Assembly: GCA_963827855.1 (NCBI GenBank)
Contig: CAWHBY010000002.1
Location: forward strand, 3,410,001 to 3,474,000
Source: DTPU01 sp963827855
Lineage (GTDB): Bacteria; Planctomycetota; Phycisphaerae; Sedimentisphaerales; Anaerobacaceae
Direction of reading: 5' to 3'
Length of the DNA: 64,000 nt
A model generated the notes under the pieces. The model searched no databases. It saw only the letters and a program-made list of their open reading frames with translations, and was not told the DNA's origin. The translations under genes were made by a program, and so were the position numbers. Positions 45,425 through 55,051 of the stretch are shown here, piece by piece (positions within the stretch are counted from its first letter, which is position 1; each line of letters begins with the position of its first letter).

Positions 45425-45543
45425 GGTAGAGAAGGGAAGAGATGGCCGGCGGCGTGACATGGGTTTGGCGATGTCTGCCAGTCTTTCACTGCATCGGAAT
45501 CCGTGACCCCATGCTCACACGAGCAACAACAACGACAGCCACC

Positions 45544-46389
45544 ATGAGGAGTAGGACGGCAGCATCGTGTTGCCTCATTCTGGTGCTGGGCCTGGCGGGG
45601 TGTACGGACCTCAAAGCAGTTCGGGAGTTCGGGGGACAGTCTGCCAGGCTTGCAGGATACACGGAGCTGACGGCCCGGTTCCGGGATACCTACGAGAGGG
45701 AGCGGCCGTACCTGACAGGCGAGGCGGATCGGCTTGCGAGGGAGAATGACAAGAGGCGCAGGGCTGCCTATGAGGACCTGGTCAGGATACACCAGACCGT
45801 CTCTTCGTATATGAAGACCCTGGCCAGGCTGGCAGGCGATGACACCTTTGACCTCTCTAAGGGCGTGGGTGCAATGGCGACTGGGATCAAGGCCTGGCCG
45901 GACCTGGGTATCGAGAAGGCCCAGGTCGACGCTGTCTCCAACCTTGTGAAGGTCGTCTCCTCGCAGATCACCTCAGCGGCCCAACAACACGCAGTCCGCC
46001 GGATGATCAGAGAGGGTGATCCGCCCCTGCAGATCACGATCGAGAGGATGGTCACACTGGTCCGCCTCTATAGAGAAACCCATGAGAATGAGAAGAAGAC
46101 CGTGCTGGGCTTCCTGGAGGTGGAGATTCCCTATGCGGACAGCCCGAAGGAGAGACTCCTTGCCGCGCTGGCAACCAGCCACGCACAGTCGAAGGCTGCA
46201 GAGTATCGAATGCAGGATCAGAAATACGCGGACACCGAGAAGGGCCTTGCGGCCATCGCCGAGGGCCACAGGCAGCTTTATGAGCACCTCGACGACCTGT
46301 CCAGCGAGCAGGTGGCGTCAACGGTCCTCAAGCTCGCGAAGGACATCGAGACCGTCAACGACAGCCTGCAGGTGATCCGCCGCCCATAG
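45544..46389 (+). CDS. Lipoprotein of unknown function, helical (281 aa)
   Basis: ATG 45544 gives a lipoprotein signal with lipobox LAGC; the frame extends upstream without export features. The mature protein is almost entirely helical and charged (FRDTYERERPYLTGEADRLA, SKAAEYRMQDQKYADTEKGL), with no obvious coiled-coil heptads and no recognised family. An unknown 136-residue protein follows 28 bases later, and the two probably work together. Confidence 0.75.
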   Translation: MRSRTAASCCLILVLGLAGCTDLKAVREFGGQSARLAGYTELTARFRDTYERERPYLTGEADRLARENDKRRRAAYEDLVRIHQTVSSYMKTLARLAGDDTFDLSKGVGAMATGIKAWPDLGIEKAQVDAVSNLVKVVSSQITSAAQQHAVRRMIREGDPPLQITIERMVTLVRLYRETHENEKKTVLGFLEVEIPYADSPKERLLAALATSHAQSKAAEYRMQDQKYADTEKGLAAIAEGHRQLYEHLDDLSSEQVASTVLKLAKDIETVNDSLQVIRRP

Positions 46390-46417
46390 TTGGAGACGCA
46401 GGACCGGGGAGTGACAT

Positions 46418-46828
46418 ATGGCGCTGGCTAGTCCCAGGCAAGTGGAATCCTTGGCAGAGGGCCTGACGCGGTGCGCTGACTCCATCCATAACCGCATCAT
46501 GAAGGCCATCGCCAAGAAGGAGATGAACCAGATCACTGCCCAGACGCTCTTCCAGGACGAATCAGCCCTGCGGCAGCGGGCCAACGCCCTGCATGTCGAT
46601 GCCCTGAACTGCGTGGTCAAGGATCTGGCCTTGCCTCAGAAGACCCTGATGGGTCTTGTTCGCACTGCAGAAGCCCAGATCAAGGCAATCAAGGAAATCG
46701 CAGACTTCATCGACCTGACCGCGGATCTGCTGGCTTTCGCTGCAGCCGCCTATGCGGCCAAGCCCGGTCCCATCCTGGCCGCGTGGACGGAGATCAACAA
46801 GGACGTCAAGGCGATGAGACAGGGATAG
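46418..46828 (+). CDS. Small helical protein of unknown function (136 aa)
   Basis: No signal peptide. Mostly helical; the C-terminal third is Ala-rich (LTADLLAFAAAAYAAKPGPI) and might associate with a membrane. It pairs with the upstream lipoprotein by close spacing. Not recognised. Confidence 0.65.
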   Translation: MALASPRQVESLAEGLTRCADSIHNRIMKAIAKKEMNQITAQTLFQDESALRQRANALHVDALNCVVKDLALPQKTLMGLVRTAEAQIKAIKEIADFIDLTADLLAFAAAAYAAKPGPILAAWTEINKDVKAMRQG

Positions 46829-46924
46829 TGCACCTCTGCTGAGCGGGCCTCGCTCGGCTCCCTCCTCCCCCATACCCTTCTCACTATCCGCCTGCCTCTT
46901 CCCTCGCCTGCCGCTTCGTGGCAC

Positions 46925-47404
46925 CTATGGACCGGGCACATACCCCAACTGACCCCACACGCCCCTCTGGACCCTGTGCAGGTCCACATTGCCTGCCTGG
47001 ACCTGGTTGCGGTTGTCCCAGGTCGTCTTCTCGGTGCGGGGATCGGCCCACTTCCAGTACTCGCTGTGACCGTCCGCGAAGCCGAAGGTCGTGCCTTTGG
47101 CGTGCAGCTTCGGCGGTGAGTCGAACCACGCCTCCTGGGAGTACAACACGCCCCACGTGCCTGGAGAGACGGGGTCTTCATCCAGAAAGACCAGTCTCTC
47201 GGACGCCCGACGGAGCTGGTTTCGATTCACCACCCTGAGCTTGGGGGTATGGGTATCCCATTCTGGCTCAAGGACTGGTGTGCTGAGACAATCAGTGCTG
47301 AATGTTAGGCCTTTATCGGTCAGGATATCACAAAGTCGCGCAAAGATCCCGGGATCGCCCAGTCTGCCCCGCTGCCACTGGGGTCTATTACCTGAATTGT
47401 TCAA
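46925..47404 (-). pseudogene. C-terminal fragment of an H-X9-DG prepilin-like protein
   Basis: The motif H-AKGTTFGFA-DG fits the H-X9-DG signature exactly and is followed by HSEYWKWADPRT, as in the large planctomycete family of prepilin-like DUF1559 proteins. The N-terminal pilin signal (FTLIELLVV type) is absent and the frame begins mid-protein, so this looks like a decayed copy. Confidence 0.6.
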
Positions 47405-47530
47405 GAAAGCGACCTATGGGGAACGATAAGACCAATCAGAACATGGGGAGGCCTTGTAGAAATGTGCGATGAGTCTCTGAAGATGCGCGCAGAGACCATC
47501 TGGCAGTACTAACTGAAGGAAGGATCGCCA

Positions 47531-48768
47531 ATGGACACCACAAAGAAACGGATGTCACTGAGAACCGCAGTCACCTTTCTCATTATCATGGGCATCCCTG
47601 CAGTAGGCAGTGCAGCAGACCTGTTTGGTGTGGAGGTCACCTACGGCGGTGGGACGATCAGCCAGTCCGCCAGCTCGCTTCCAGACCTGGTGGAGGCACT
47701 GACCAAGAACCAGGATGCCTTTGCGCCCTCGTGGGCCAGGACTTCACGGGCAGTCTTACCTATTTTGGCATCCCTGGCGCGGTGTCAGTCCAGGTCCAGG
47801 GCGAGACCCAGTTGACCGTGACCTCGCCTCTGACCGGCCTCAATCGGACGTTTACGGGCACTGACCGCGATGATCTGGAGCAGCAGTTGGAGGACTGGCT
47901 GCTCAAAGAGGGTGGCCGTGAGGTGGCAGCCCTCATGAAGGCAGCAGCCAAGGAATCTACTGCGGCGATCCTGGATGGAAACCCCTCTGCTGCGACTGCG
48001 AGGATGGCAGACCGGGCATTCAGCACGTTCGGCCTCTATCCCGCGACGCCTGCCATGAGGGGAAGCACCAAGGGTTCGTACCTGGGCTTGTGGGCGGACG
48101 CCAAGCGATCGACTGCGGACACGCCTGTAGGCAGCATCGACAGCTCGCAGTATGGATTCAACGTCCCGTGGTGGCTGGACTTCAGCAGGCAGGTGTCCCT
48201 GATCGGCAACCTGAGTGGTTCGTACATGAATGAAGAGGGAACCGCCATCTATGGCGGCGGTATGGACTTAGGACTTGGCATTCGCCTTGCATCACGGGGC
48301 GAGAATGATCGATTCGGCTGGCAGGTGACGCCCTTTGCCGGGCTCCATGGACTGGGGACCTACGACGGCGCGAGCGGTGGCCTGCTGGATCACTTCGGAA
48401 TCGCCAACCGCTTTGAATTCATGCTCAATCAGGACGTCCAGCTCGTGGTGGCAAGTCAGTTCTCGTACTACGACAGCGTGAAGCTGAAGATCGAAGAGGT
48501 GGAGATCGATCCGGAGATCAATCAGCAGGTGGTCAAGAACGCCGTCATGCTGGACACCCCGGTAGGCTCGGCAAAATGGCTGCACGTCAATGGGTTTGCC
48601 ATGGATACCCGGTTTCTCAAGGACGTTGCGGTTGACGGCTACCAGACCGTGGGTGGAGGCCTGTCCATGCGCAAGGGCCACACGTCCCTGAACGGCTACG
48701 TCAGCTACGACATCGCAGACAACTACAACAGTTGGAACTTCGGCGTGGGCCTTGGGTTTGACTGGTAG
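47531..48768 (+). CDS. Outer-membrane beta-barrel-like protein, apparent frameshift near 47725
   Basis: ATG 47531 starts a signal peptide (AVTFLIIMGIPAVGSAA) and a short segment ending KNQDAFA. The rest is in another frame beginning GQDFTGSLTYFGIPGAVSVQ. One inserted base in TTTGCGCCCTCGTGG joins them as DAFA-LVGQDFTG, so I read one gene. The last ~230 residues alternate in beta-strand pattern (GGGMDLGLGIRLASRG, HTSLNGYVSYDIADNYN) and the protein ends GVGLGFDW, with the terminal aromatic residue typical of outer-membrane barrels. AGGAAGGA precedes the start. Role unknown. Confidence 0.7.
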
Positions 48769-48799
48769 TCTGTGCGACTGTGCCACCCCATGGCACAGT

Positions 48800-48915
48800 C
48801 GGCTGTCCGCTGTCAGCAGACAGCAGTGCGCCTGCAGCTTCTCGTGTTCCCACCTTCCCACCTTCCCACCTTCCCACCTTCTCGCCTTCTGACCTTCTTG
48901 CGTTCTCAGTCTCTC
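48800..48915. repeat. Heptamer then octamer short tandem repeats
   Basis: GGCTGTC CGCTGTC AGCAGAC AGCAGTG (7-base), then GTTCCCAC CTTCCCAC CTTCCCAC CTTCCCAC CTTCTCGC CTTCTGAC (8-base). The octamers here are the most regular in the window. Confidence 0.75.
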
Positions 48916-48948
48916 CCCCTCCCGTACCCATGCCTGGCCACACGCCAA

Positions 48949-48977
48949 TTGACTTGTCCCAAGGCCGGGGCCATAAT
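48949..48977 (+). promoter_or_regulatory. Promoter TTGACT-N17-CATAAT of the starch operon
   Basis: -35 TTGACT (48949-48954), 17-base spacer, -10 CATAAT (48972-48977), close to sigma70 consensus and almost identical at its flanks to the promoter at 19173-19201. Transcription would start near 48984. Confidence 0.65.
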
Positions 48978-49027
48978 GGCCGCGGAGTAGGGGATGGTTG
49001 ACCTGCATGCCGAGCGCGTGCGCAGAC

Positions 49028-50974
49028 ATGGTGAGGAATATGGCCGCGTCCAGAGTTACGGTGTACCCGCTTGCGGGTATTGTACTGACGATGATGACCT
49101 GTCTTGCCATCCATACAGGGTGGGCGGGGGCAGCGCCTATGGACAGCATGCAGCCACGATGCCGGATCTACCAGCTCTTCCTCCGCCAATTCAGCAACGT
49201 CAACGAGACCCGCAAGCCCAATGGCACGCTGCCAGAGAACGGCGTAGGCAAGTTCAGCCAACTCGACGATCGTGCCTTGACTGCACTGCGGGATCTCGGC
49301 GTCACCCACATCTGGCTGCTGGGCGTGCTCCGCCAGGCCACCGCCACAGATTACTCGAGCATCGGCCTACCCAGTGACGACCCCGATCTGCTCAAGGGGA
49401 TCGCGGGGTCGCCCTTTGCGATCCGTGACTACTTCGACGTGTGTCCTGACTATGCGGATGACCCCAGCCATCGTCTCGAGGAGTTCCGCGTGATGGTGGA
49501 TCGCATCCATAGCCAGGGCCTCAAGGTCATCATAGACTGCGTCCCCAACCACGTGGCCCGGAGCCACAGGTCCGTGGTCAAGCCCGAGCTCAGCTTCGGC
49601 GATCATGATGACCGCACCCAGTTCTTCTCACCTGCCAACAACTTCTACTACCTTCAGGGTCAGCCGCCGCTGCGACTGCCGACAGTGAAGGATGGAAGGG
49701 CCGTCAGTCCCACCTGCCAGGTCCTTGGCGGCTGCGACGGACTCTTCGATGGCGAGCGGGAGCATGGCAGGGTCACGGGCAACAACGTGGTGTCGTGGAC
49801 GCCGAACCTGGGGGACTGGTACGAGACCGTGAAGCTCAACTACGGATTCGACTTCACGAAGGGCAGAAACGGCCCCAAGGAATACCCAACTGCAGAGCAG
49901 CCCGGCAAGCCGATCCCAGACACGTGGACCAAGATGGATGCAGTGCTGGCACATTGGCAATCCCTGGGCGTGGATGGATTCCGCTGCGACATGGCGCACT
50001 GGATACCCATGGAGTTTTGGCGATGGGCGATCGCCAGGGCCCACCAGAGGGCCGGCGCCGTGCTCTTCGTGGCAGAGGCGTATGACAACGATCCCAGCAA
50101 GCTGACGGACGGCAACGTCCTGACCGCCCTGGTGGACGCGGGCTTCGATGCGATCTATGACCACCAGAGCTACACGGTCCTCAAGGACGTGTACGAGGGC
50201 GCCAAGTGGGCGAACGACCTCGATTCCGTGTTAGGTGCGGTCGCCCCGTTGCACAGGTCGATCCGGTATGCTGAGAACCACGACGAGGTCCGGTTGGCGA
50301 GTCCCAAGCAGTGGGGCGGCCTCGGTGCTGGCGTGGGCAGGCCCGTGGCCGCGATCCTGTTCGGCGTGGGCCGCGGACCTGTCCTGGTGTACAACGGTCA
50401 GGAGGTCGGCGAGCCTGCGCTGGGCGTAGAGGGATTTGGCGGGGACGACAGCCGCACGAGCATCTTTGACTACTGGTGCATGCCCGAGGTGGCCAAGTGG
50501 GTGAACGGCCATCGCTACGATGGGGGCCGGCTCTCGTCTGAGCAGAAGGACCTGCGGCTGTGGTACGGCCATCTGCTCGGTCTCATCAACGGGCCGGCAT
50601 TCCGGCGGGGTGAGTTCATGGGCCTCAACCCCGTGAACAAGGACAACCCGCGCTTCGGTCGGCTCGCCGGAGAAGACAGCAGCGGGCACTGGCTCTATGC
50701 CTTCCTGAGGTACGATGCGGCAGGGAGCCAGCGGTTTCTGGTCGTGGCCAATCTCCACAGCCGCCAGACGCTGACGGGCGTCAGGATCACCTTCTCACCT
50801 GAGGCGGTCGCCGCACTGGGCGCTGCTAAGGGAAATGGCAGCCTGCGGTTCAAAGACCGACTGGCCCTGGCCCAGCCCCTCAATGTGAAGACCACCGCGT
50901 CCGTGCTCCGCAGCCAGGGCCTCGATCTGCCGGCCTTGACTCCGCTGACTGCATACTACTTCGAACTGGAGTGA
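49028..50974 (+). CDS. Secreted alpha-amylase-family enzyme, GH13 (648 aa)
   Basis: Acts on starch-type alpha-glucans. A signal peptide (VTVYPLAGIVLTMMTCLAI) is present whichever of the in-frame starts (TTG 48998, ATG 49013, 49028 or 49040) is used; I chose 49028 for its positively charged n-region, without a convincing Shine-Dalgarno. GH13 motifs counted from 49028: region I DCVPNH (~170), region II GFRCDMAHW with nucleophile Asp321, region III LFVAEAYDND with acid/base Glu350, region IV YAENHDEVR with Asp419. It ends in a C-terminal beta domain (LVVANLHSRQTLTGV). First gene of a four-gene starch operon; 16 bases separate it from the GH77 gene. Confidence 0.9.
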   Translation: MVRNMAASRVTVYPLAGIVLTMMTCLAIHTGWAGAAPMDSMQPRCRIYQLFLRQFSNVNETRKPNGTLPENGVGKFSQLDDRALTALRDLGVTHIWLLGVLRQATATDYSSIGLPSDDPDLLKGIAGSPFAIRDYFDVCPDYADDPSHRLEEFRVMVDRIHSQGLKVIIDCVPNHVARSHRSVVKPELSFGDHDDRTQFFSPANNFYYLQGQPPLRLPTVKDGRAVSPTCQVLGGCDGLFDGEREHGRVTGNNVVSWTPNLGDWYETVKLNYGFDFTKGRNGPKEYPTAEQPGKPIPDTWTKMDAVLAHWQSLGVDGFRCDMAHWIPMEFWRWAIARAHQRAGAVLFVAEAYDNDPSKLTDGNVLTALVDAGFDAIYDHQSYTVLKDVYEGAKWANDLDSVLGAVAPLHRSIRYAENHDEVRLASPKQWGGLGAGVGRPVAAILFGVGRGPVLVYNGQEVGEPALGVEGFGGDDSRTSIFDYWCMPEVAKWVNGHRYDGGRLSSEQKDLRLWYGHLLGLINGPAFRRGEFMGLNPVNKDNPRFGRLAGEDSSGHWLYAFLRYDAAGSQRFLVVANLHSRQTLTGVRITFSPEAVAALGAAKGNGSLRFKDRLALAQPLNVKTTASVLRSQGLDLPALTPLTAYYFELE

Positions 50975-50990
50975 CCTAGCGGCGAGCGAT

Positions 50991-53699
50991 ATGGCAACTT
51001 TGACCTTCAGGATCCACTACCTGACACAATGGGGAGAGAACCTGTTCCTGGAACGGCTGACCGCCGATCCGGACCAGGGTGGCGTGGGACGCCAGACCTG
51101 GCCGATGCAGTACGCAGGCGAGGGATTCTGGACCCTCCAGTTGGACAGGCTCACACCCGGTTCTGTCCTCGAGTACCGGTATGAGTTCAGGGACCACGAG
51201 GGCAACACCCGGCGAGAGGCAGCCTGGCGGCGGGTCGAGGTGGTCGGTGACCCACAGTCTGTCTGGGACCACTGGCTTGGCTCTGAACTCCCCGAGGGCG
51301 CACTCCTGCGCCAGGCCTTTGCGGGCGTGATCTTCAATCCTGCTGCTGCCAGACCTGCAAAGGTGCAAGCGACCGGGACGCGCCGCCTGCGGATCACGAT
51401 CAGGGCGCCCCGCGTCACCGCAGGCCATCGCCTGTGCGTCTGCGGCAGCCATCCGCTGCTGGGCGGTTGGGAGCCGGGCCGGGCGAGGGTCATGTCCGCC
51501 AGCCGCTATCCGCTCTGGGAGCTGGATCTTCCGGCAGAGGACTTCCGTCACCCCATGGAGTTCAAGTTCGGGCTGTGGGATGATCGATCTGAGCGTCTGG
51601 TCCAGTTTGAAGAGGGAGAGAACCGCTGCTTCCACGGCACGCCGGGCGGCGTCAACGTCCTGGTGGTCAACTACGAGCAGTTCGGACATGCAAGGCCTTG
51701 GCGAGGTGCGGGCGTGGCGGTCCCGGTGTTCTCTCTGCGAAGCGACAGCGGGTACGGGATCGGCGAGTTCTCGGATCTGGAGGCGCTGGCCCGATGGGCG
51801 GCGCGGTGCAGCCTGCACCTCGTCCAATTGCTGCCGATCAACGACACCTCGTCGGACTTCACCTGGAAGGATTCTTACCCTTACAAGGCGATCTCGGCTG
51901 CCGCCCTGCACCCGATCTACCTCAACCTCTCGCGGTTGTTCAAGGACTGCAAGGCAGCCCTGCCCAGGGGATACGCCAAGCGGCGTGATGAGCTGAACCG
52001 CCTGCCCCAGGTGGACTACGAGGCGGTGCTCAAGGAGAAGCTCTGCGCCCTGCGGCGTCTGTTCCACAAGGTGGCCAAGACCGCGCTCGCGGGCAGGCCG
52101 CTGCGGAAATACGTCCGCGAGCAGGCCCATTGGCTGGTGCCCTACGCCGCGTTCTGCCGGCTGCGGGACCTGCACGGCACTGCGGACTTCACGCAGTGGG
52201 GCGAGCACGCGAAGTATCCCGCAGAGCAGGTCAAGGCCTGGTTCACCAGCGGAAGCCCGGAGTACCGCGAGGTGATGTTTTACTGCTGGGTGCAGTTCCA
52301 CCTGGATCGTCAGCTCAGCTCAGCCCTGGCCGCAGGTCACGCCCTGGGCGTGGCCTTCAAGGGCGACCTGCCTATCGGCATCGATCGCTCCAGCGTCGAG
52401 GCCTGGACCGAGCCGGACCTGTTCCGCATGGACCGCCAGACGGGCGCACCGCCTGACGCCTTTGCCGCACTGGGCCAAAACTGGGGTTTTCCGACCTACA
52501 ACTGGCCCCGCATGGAGGCGGACGGCTACGCCTGGTGGATGCGGCGGTTCCAGAGGATGTCGAGCGTGTTCGACGCCCTGCGGATCGACCACATCCTGGG
52601 CTTCTTTCGCATCTGGGAGATCCCGGGCCGGTACAGGGAAGGGATCATGGGCCACTACAGCCCGACCCTGCCGCTGACCCGGGCAGAGATCCGGCAGGCC
52701 GGATTCAGCCGGGACCCCGGCGCGTTCACCGAAGCCACGGTGGCTGAGGCGAGGCTGGTGGAGTTCTTCGGAGAGCCGGCTGCAAAGAAGGTGAGACTCA
52801 ATCTGATCGAGGGCGATGATCAGGGTCTGTGCAGGCTTCGGCCTGAGTTCGCTGACGCAGAGGCCCGGCAGAGGTGGTATCGCGAGGCCTGTACGGAGTC
52901 AGAGGCCAAGGCCCTCGAAGAGGGGGTGACGCGGCTCGGGCTCGAGGTCTTGTTCCTGTGTGATCCGGACCAGCCGGATCGGTTCCACCCGCGGATCAAC
53001 CTGACCGATACGGCCCTGTTCAAGGACCTGCCCGATCACGACCAGACGGCCCTGCGGTATCTGCACGACGACTTCTACCACCGCAGGCACACGCGATTCT
53101 GGGCGCAGGAGGCCATGAAGAAGCTGCCCGTGCTCATGGATGCCTCGCGGATGTTGATCTGCGGCGAGGACCTGGGCATGGTGGCCGAGTCTGTGCCCCT
53201 CGTGCTCAAGCGGCTGGGCATCCTCAGCCTGGAGGTCCAGCGATGGCCCAAGCAGATGGGCGAGCGTCTGGCAGATCCCGGCCAATACCCGTACCTCTCT
53301 GTGTGCACGACCTCGACGCATGATATGTCCACCCTCCGCGGCTGGTGGGAGGAGGAGCCGGAGATCCGCCAGTACCTCTGGACCGAGGTCATGGGCCACA
53401 CAGGCGAGGCTCCCAGCGAGTGCTCGCCGCAGACCTGCAGGTTCATCGTGGAGCAGAACCTGGCCGCTGCATCGATGTGGTGTATCCTGCCTCTGCAGGA
53501 TTGGCTGGGCATCGATGGCCAGCTCAGGCACCCTGTAGCCGGCGAGGAGCGGATCAACGTGCCTGCCATCCCTCGCTACTACTGGCGATACCGCATGCAC
53601 CTGACGATCGAGGCGTTGCTCGATGCGGACGAGCTCAATCGAGCCATCACTGAACTGGTCGAGGCCTCGGGACGCAACCGGGGCCAAGGGCCAGTGTGA
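50991..53699 (+). CDS. malQ: 4-alpha-glucanotransferase, GH77, DPE2-like with two N-terminal CBM20 domains (902 aa)
   Basis: Transfers glucan segments between maltodextrins inside the cell. Residues ~1-90 and ~130-225 are starch-binding CBM20-like domains (FLERLTADPD..., then LCVCGSHPLLGGWEPG). The GH77 barrel begins at AVPVFSLRSDSGYGIGEFSD. The nucleophile Asp is in LRIDHILGFFRIW, the acid/base Glu in ICGEDLGMV and the third acid in STHDMSTLRGWWEE. The insert that splits the catalytic domain and the paired CBM20s are the plant DPE2 / bacterial long MalQ architecture, which can use maltose and glycogen-like acceptors. No signal peptide, as expected. It overlaps the frame of the next gene at its stop. 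Confidence 0.9.
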   Translation: MATLTFRIHYLTQWGENLFLERLTADPDQGGVGRQTWPMQYAGEGFWTLQLDRLTPGSVLEYRYEFRDHEGNTRREAAWRRVEVVGDPQSVWDHWLGSELPEGALLRQAFAGVIFNPAAARPAKVQATGTRRLRITIRAPRVTAGHRLCVCGSHPLLGGWEPGRARVMSASRYPLWELDLPAEDFRHPMEFKFGLWDDRSERLVQFEEGENRCFHGTPGGVNVLVVNYEQFGHARPWRGAGVAVPVFSLRSDSGYGIGEFSDLEALARWAARCSLHLVQLLPINDTSSDFTWKDSYPYKAISAAALHPIYLNLSRLFKDCKAALPRGYAKRRDELNRLPQVDYEAVLKEKLCALRRLFHKVAKTALAGRPLRKYVREQAHWLVPYAAFCRLRDLHGTADFTQWGEHAKYPAEQVKAWFTSGSPEYREVMFYCWVQFHLDRQLSSALAAGHALGVAFKGDLPIGIDRSSVEAWTEPDLFRMDRQTGAPPDAFAALGQNWGFPTYNWPRMEADGYAWWMRRFQRMSSVFDALRIDHILGFFRIWEIPGRYREGIMGHYSPTLPLTRAEIRQAGFSRDPGAFTEATVAEARLVEFFGEPAAKKVRLNLIEGDDQGLCRLRPEFADAEARQRWYREACTESEAKALEEGVTRLGLEVLFLCDPDQPDRFHPRINLTDTALFKDLPDHDQTALRYLHDDFYHRRHTRFWAQEAMKKLPVLMDASRMLICGEDLGMVAESVPLVLKRLGILSLEVQRWPKQMGERLADPGQYPYLSVCTTSTHDMSTLRGWWEEEPEIRQYLWTEVMGHTGEAPSECSPQTCRFIVEQNLAAASMWCILPLQDWLGIDGQLRHPVAGEERINVPAIPRYYWRYRMHLTIEALLDADELNRAITELVEASGRNRGQGPV

Positions 53700-53707
53700 G
53701 AACTACC

Positions 53708-55051
53708 ATGGACAAACTGCGTCTGTCATCGTGCCAGATCTGGAACATGAGTTTCGGTTTCTTGGGTATCCAGTTCGGCTGGGGCCTGCAGATGGCCAAC
53801 ATGAGCCCGATCTACAAATACCTGGGCGCGTCGGACGATCAGATCCCGCTGCTTTGGCTGGCTGCGCCACTGACCGGCTTCATCGTGCAGCCCATCATCG
53901 GCGCCATGAGCGACCGGACGTGGGGACCGCTCGGCCGGCGGAGGCCCTATTTCCTGATCGGCGCGATCCTCAGCTCCCTGGCCCTGATCGCCATGCCCAA
54001 CTCCAGCACCCTCTGGATGGCCGCAGGCCTGCTGTGGGTGCTGGATGCATCGATCAACATCTCCATGGAGCCCTTCAGGGCCTTTGTCGCCGACAAGCTG
54101 CCGGAGGAACAGCGGGGGACGGGCTTCGCGATGCAGAGCTTCTTCATCGGCGTCGGCGCGGTCATTGCGGGCCTGCTTCCCTGGGTCCTCCGCACGTGGT
54201 TTCACGTCAGCAGTGACACGGGCAGCGGCAGTGCGATCCCGCCGAACGTGAGGATCTCCTTCTACGTCGGCGCAGCGGCGTTCTTTGGCGCGGTACTGTG
54301 GACCATCTTTTCGACGGGAGAGTATCCGCCTGCGGACATGGAGGCCTTTCGCCGCAAGAAGGCAGAGCGGACCGGTTTCGCACATCTGCTCGCCGAGATT
54401 CCGGATGCCTTGGCCAAGATGCCCGTGACCATGAGGCGGCTGGCCGTGGTCCAGTTCTTCACGTGGCTGGGCCTGTTCTGCATGTGGCTGCACTTCTCGA
54501 ACGCAGTGCCTGCGATCTTCGGCTCGAATGACCCCTCGGCAGATCTGTTCAAGAGGGGCGCCGAATGGGCAGGCGTGTGCTACGCAGTCAAGGACGGTGT
54601 GACGTTCCTGGCTGCGTTCGCCCTGATGGCTGCAGCCAGGAGATGCGACCGCCGCCGGATCCATGGTCTATGCCTCGTGCTGGGCGGCATAGGGCTGCTT
54701 GCTGTGGGTTTCATCCACGGTGAGGCCCAGAAGACCCTGCTTTTAGGTGCGCTCGCACTGGGCGGCATTGCCTGGGCCTCGATCCTGTCCATGCCGTACG
54801 CGATCCTTGCGGGCTCGCTCCCGCCTGAGCGGATGGGCGTATACATGGGGATCTTCAATTTCTTCATCGTCCTGCCCGAGATCCTGGCTGCGCTGACGTT
54901 CGGCCCGCTCGTCAAGCACCTGCTCGGAGGCAACCTCGTGTACGCAGTGATGGCAGGCGGCGGGTTCATGATCCTGGCTGCGATCCTGACGCTACGGGTG
55001 CCGCTTGCCCGGCCGGCCGTCGAGGTCCCTGCAACTGGAGGCAAGTCATGA
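53708..55051 (+). CDS. MFS/GPH-type sugar transporter (447 aa)
   Basis: About twelve membrane segments. The start MDKLRLSSCQIWNMSFGFLG, the GIQFGWGLQMANMSPIYKYLG segment and MSDRTWGPLGRRRPYFLIG resemble the SUC/maltose-permease group. That group, in starch and maltodextrin loci of Bacteroidetes and relatives, imports maltose or short maltodextrins. ATG 53708 was preferred over an overlapping GTG at 53696. Its stop overlaps the next ATG. Between a cytoplasmic glucanotransferase and secreted amylases, it would supply maltodextrins to the former. Confidence 0.88.
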   Translation: MDKLRLSSCQIWNMSFGFLGIQFGWGLQMANMSPIYKYLGASDDQIPLLWLAAPLTGFIVQPIIGAMSDRTWGPLGRRRPYFLIGAILSSLALIAMPNSSTLWMAAGLLWVLDASINISMEPFRAFVADKLPEEQRGTGFAMQSFFIGVGAVIAGLLPWVLRTWFHVSSDTGSGSAIPPNVRISFYVGAAAFFGAVLWTIFSTGEYPPADMEAFRRKKAERTGFAHLLAEIPDALAKMPVTMRRLAVVQFFTWLGLFCMWLHFSNAVPAIFGSNDPSADLFKRGAEWAGVCYAVKDGVTFLAAFALMAAARRCDRRRIHGLCLVLGGIGLLAVGFIHGEAQKTLLLGALALGGIAWASILSMPYAILAGSLPPERMGVYMGIFNFFIVLPEILAALTFGPLVKHLLGGNLVYAVMAGGGFMILAAILTLRVPLARPAVEVPATGGKS

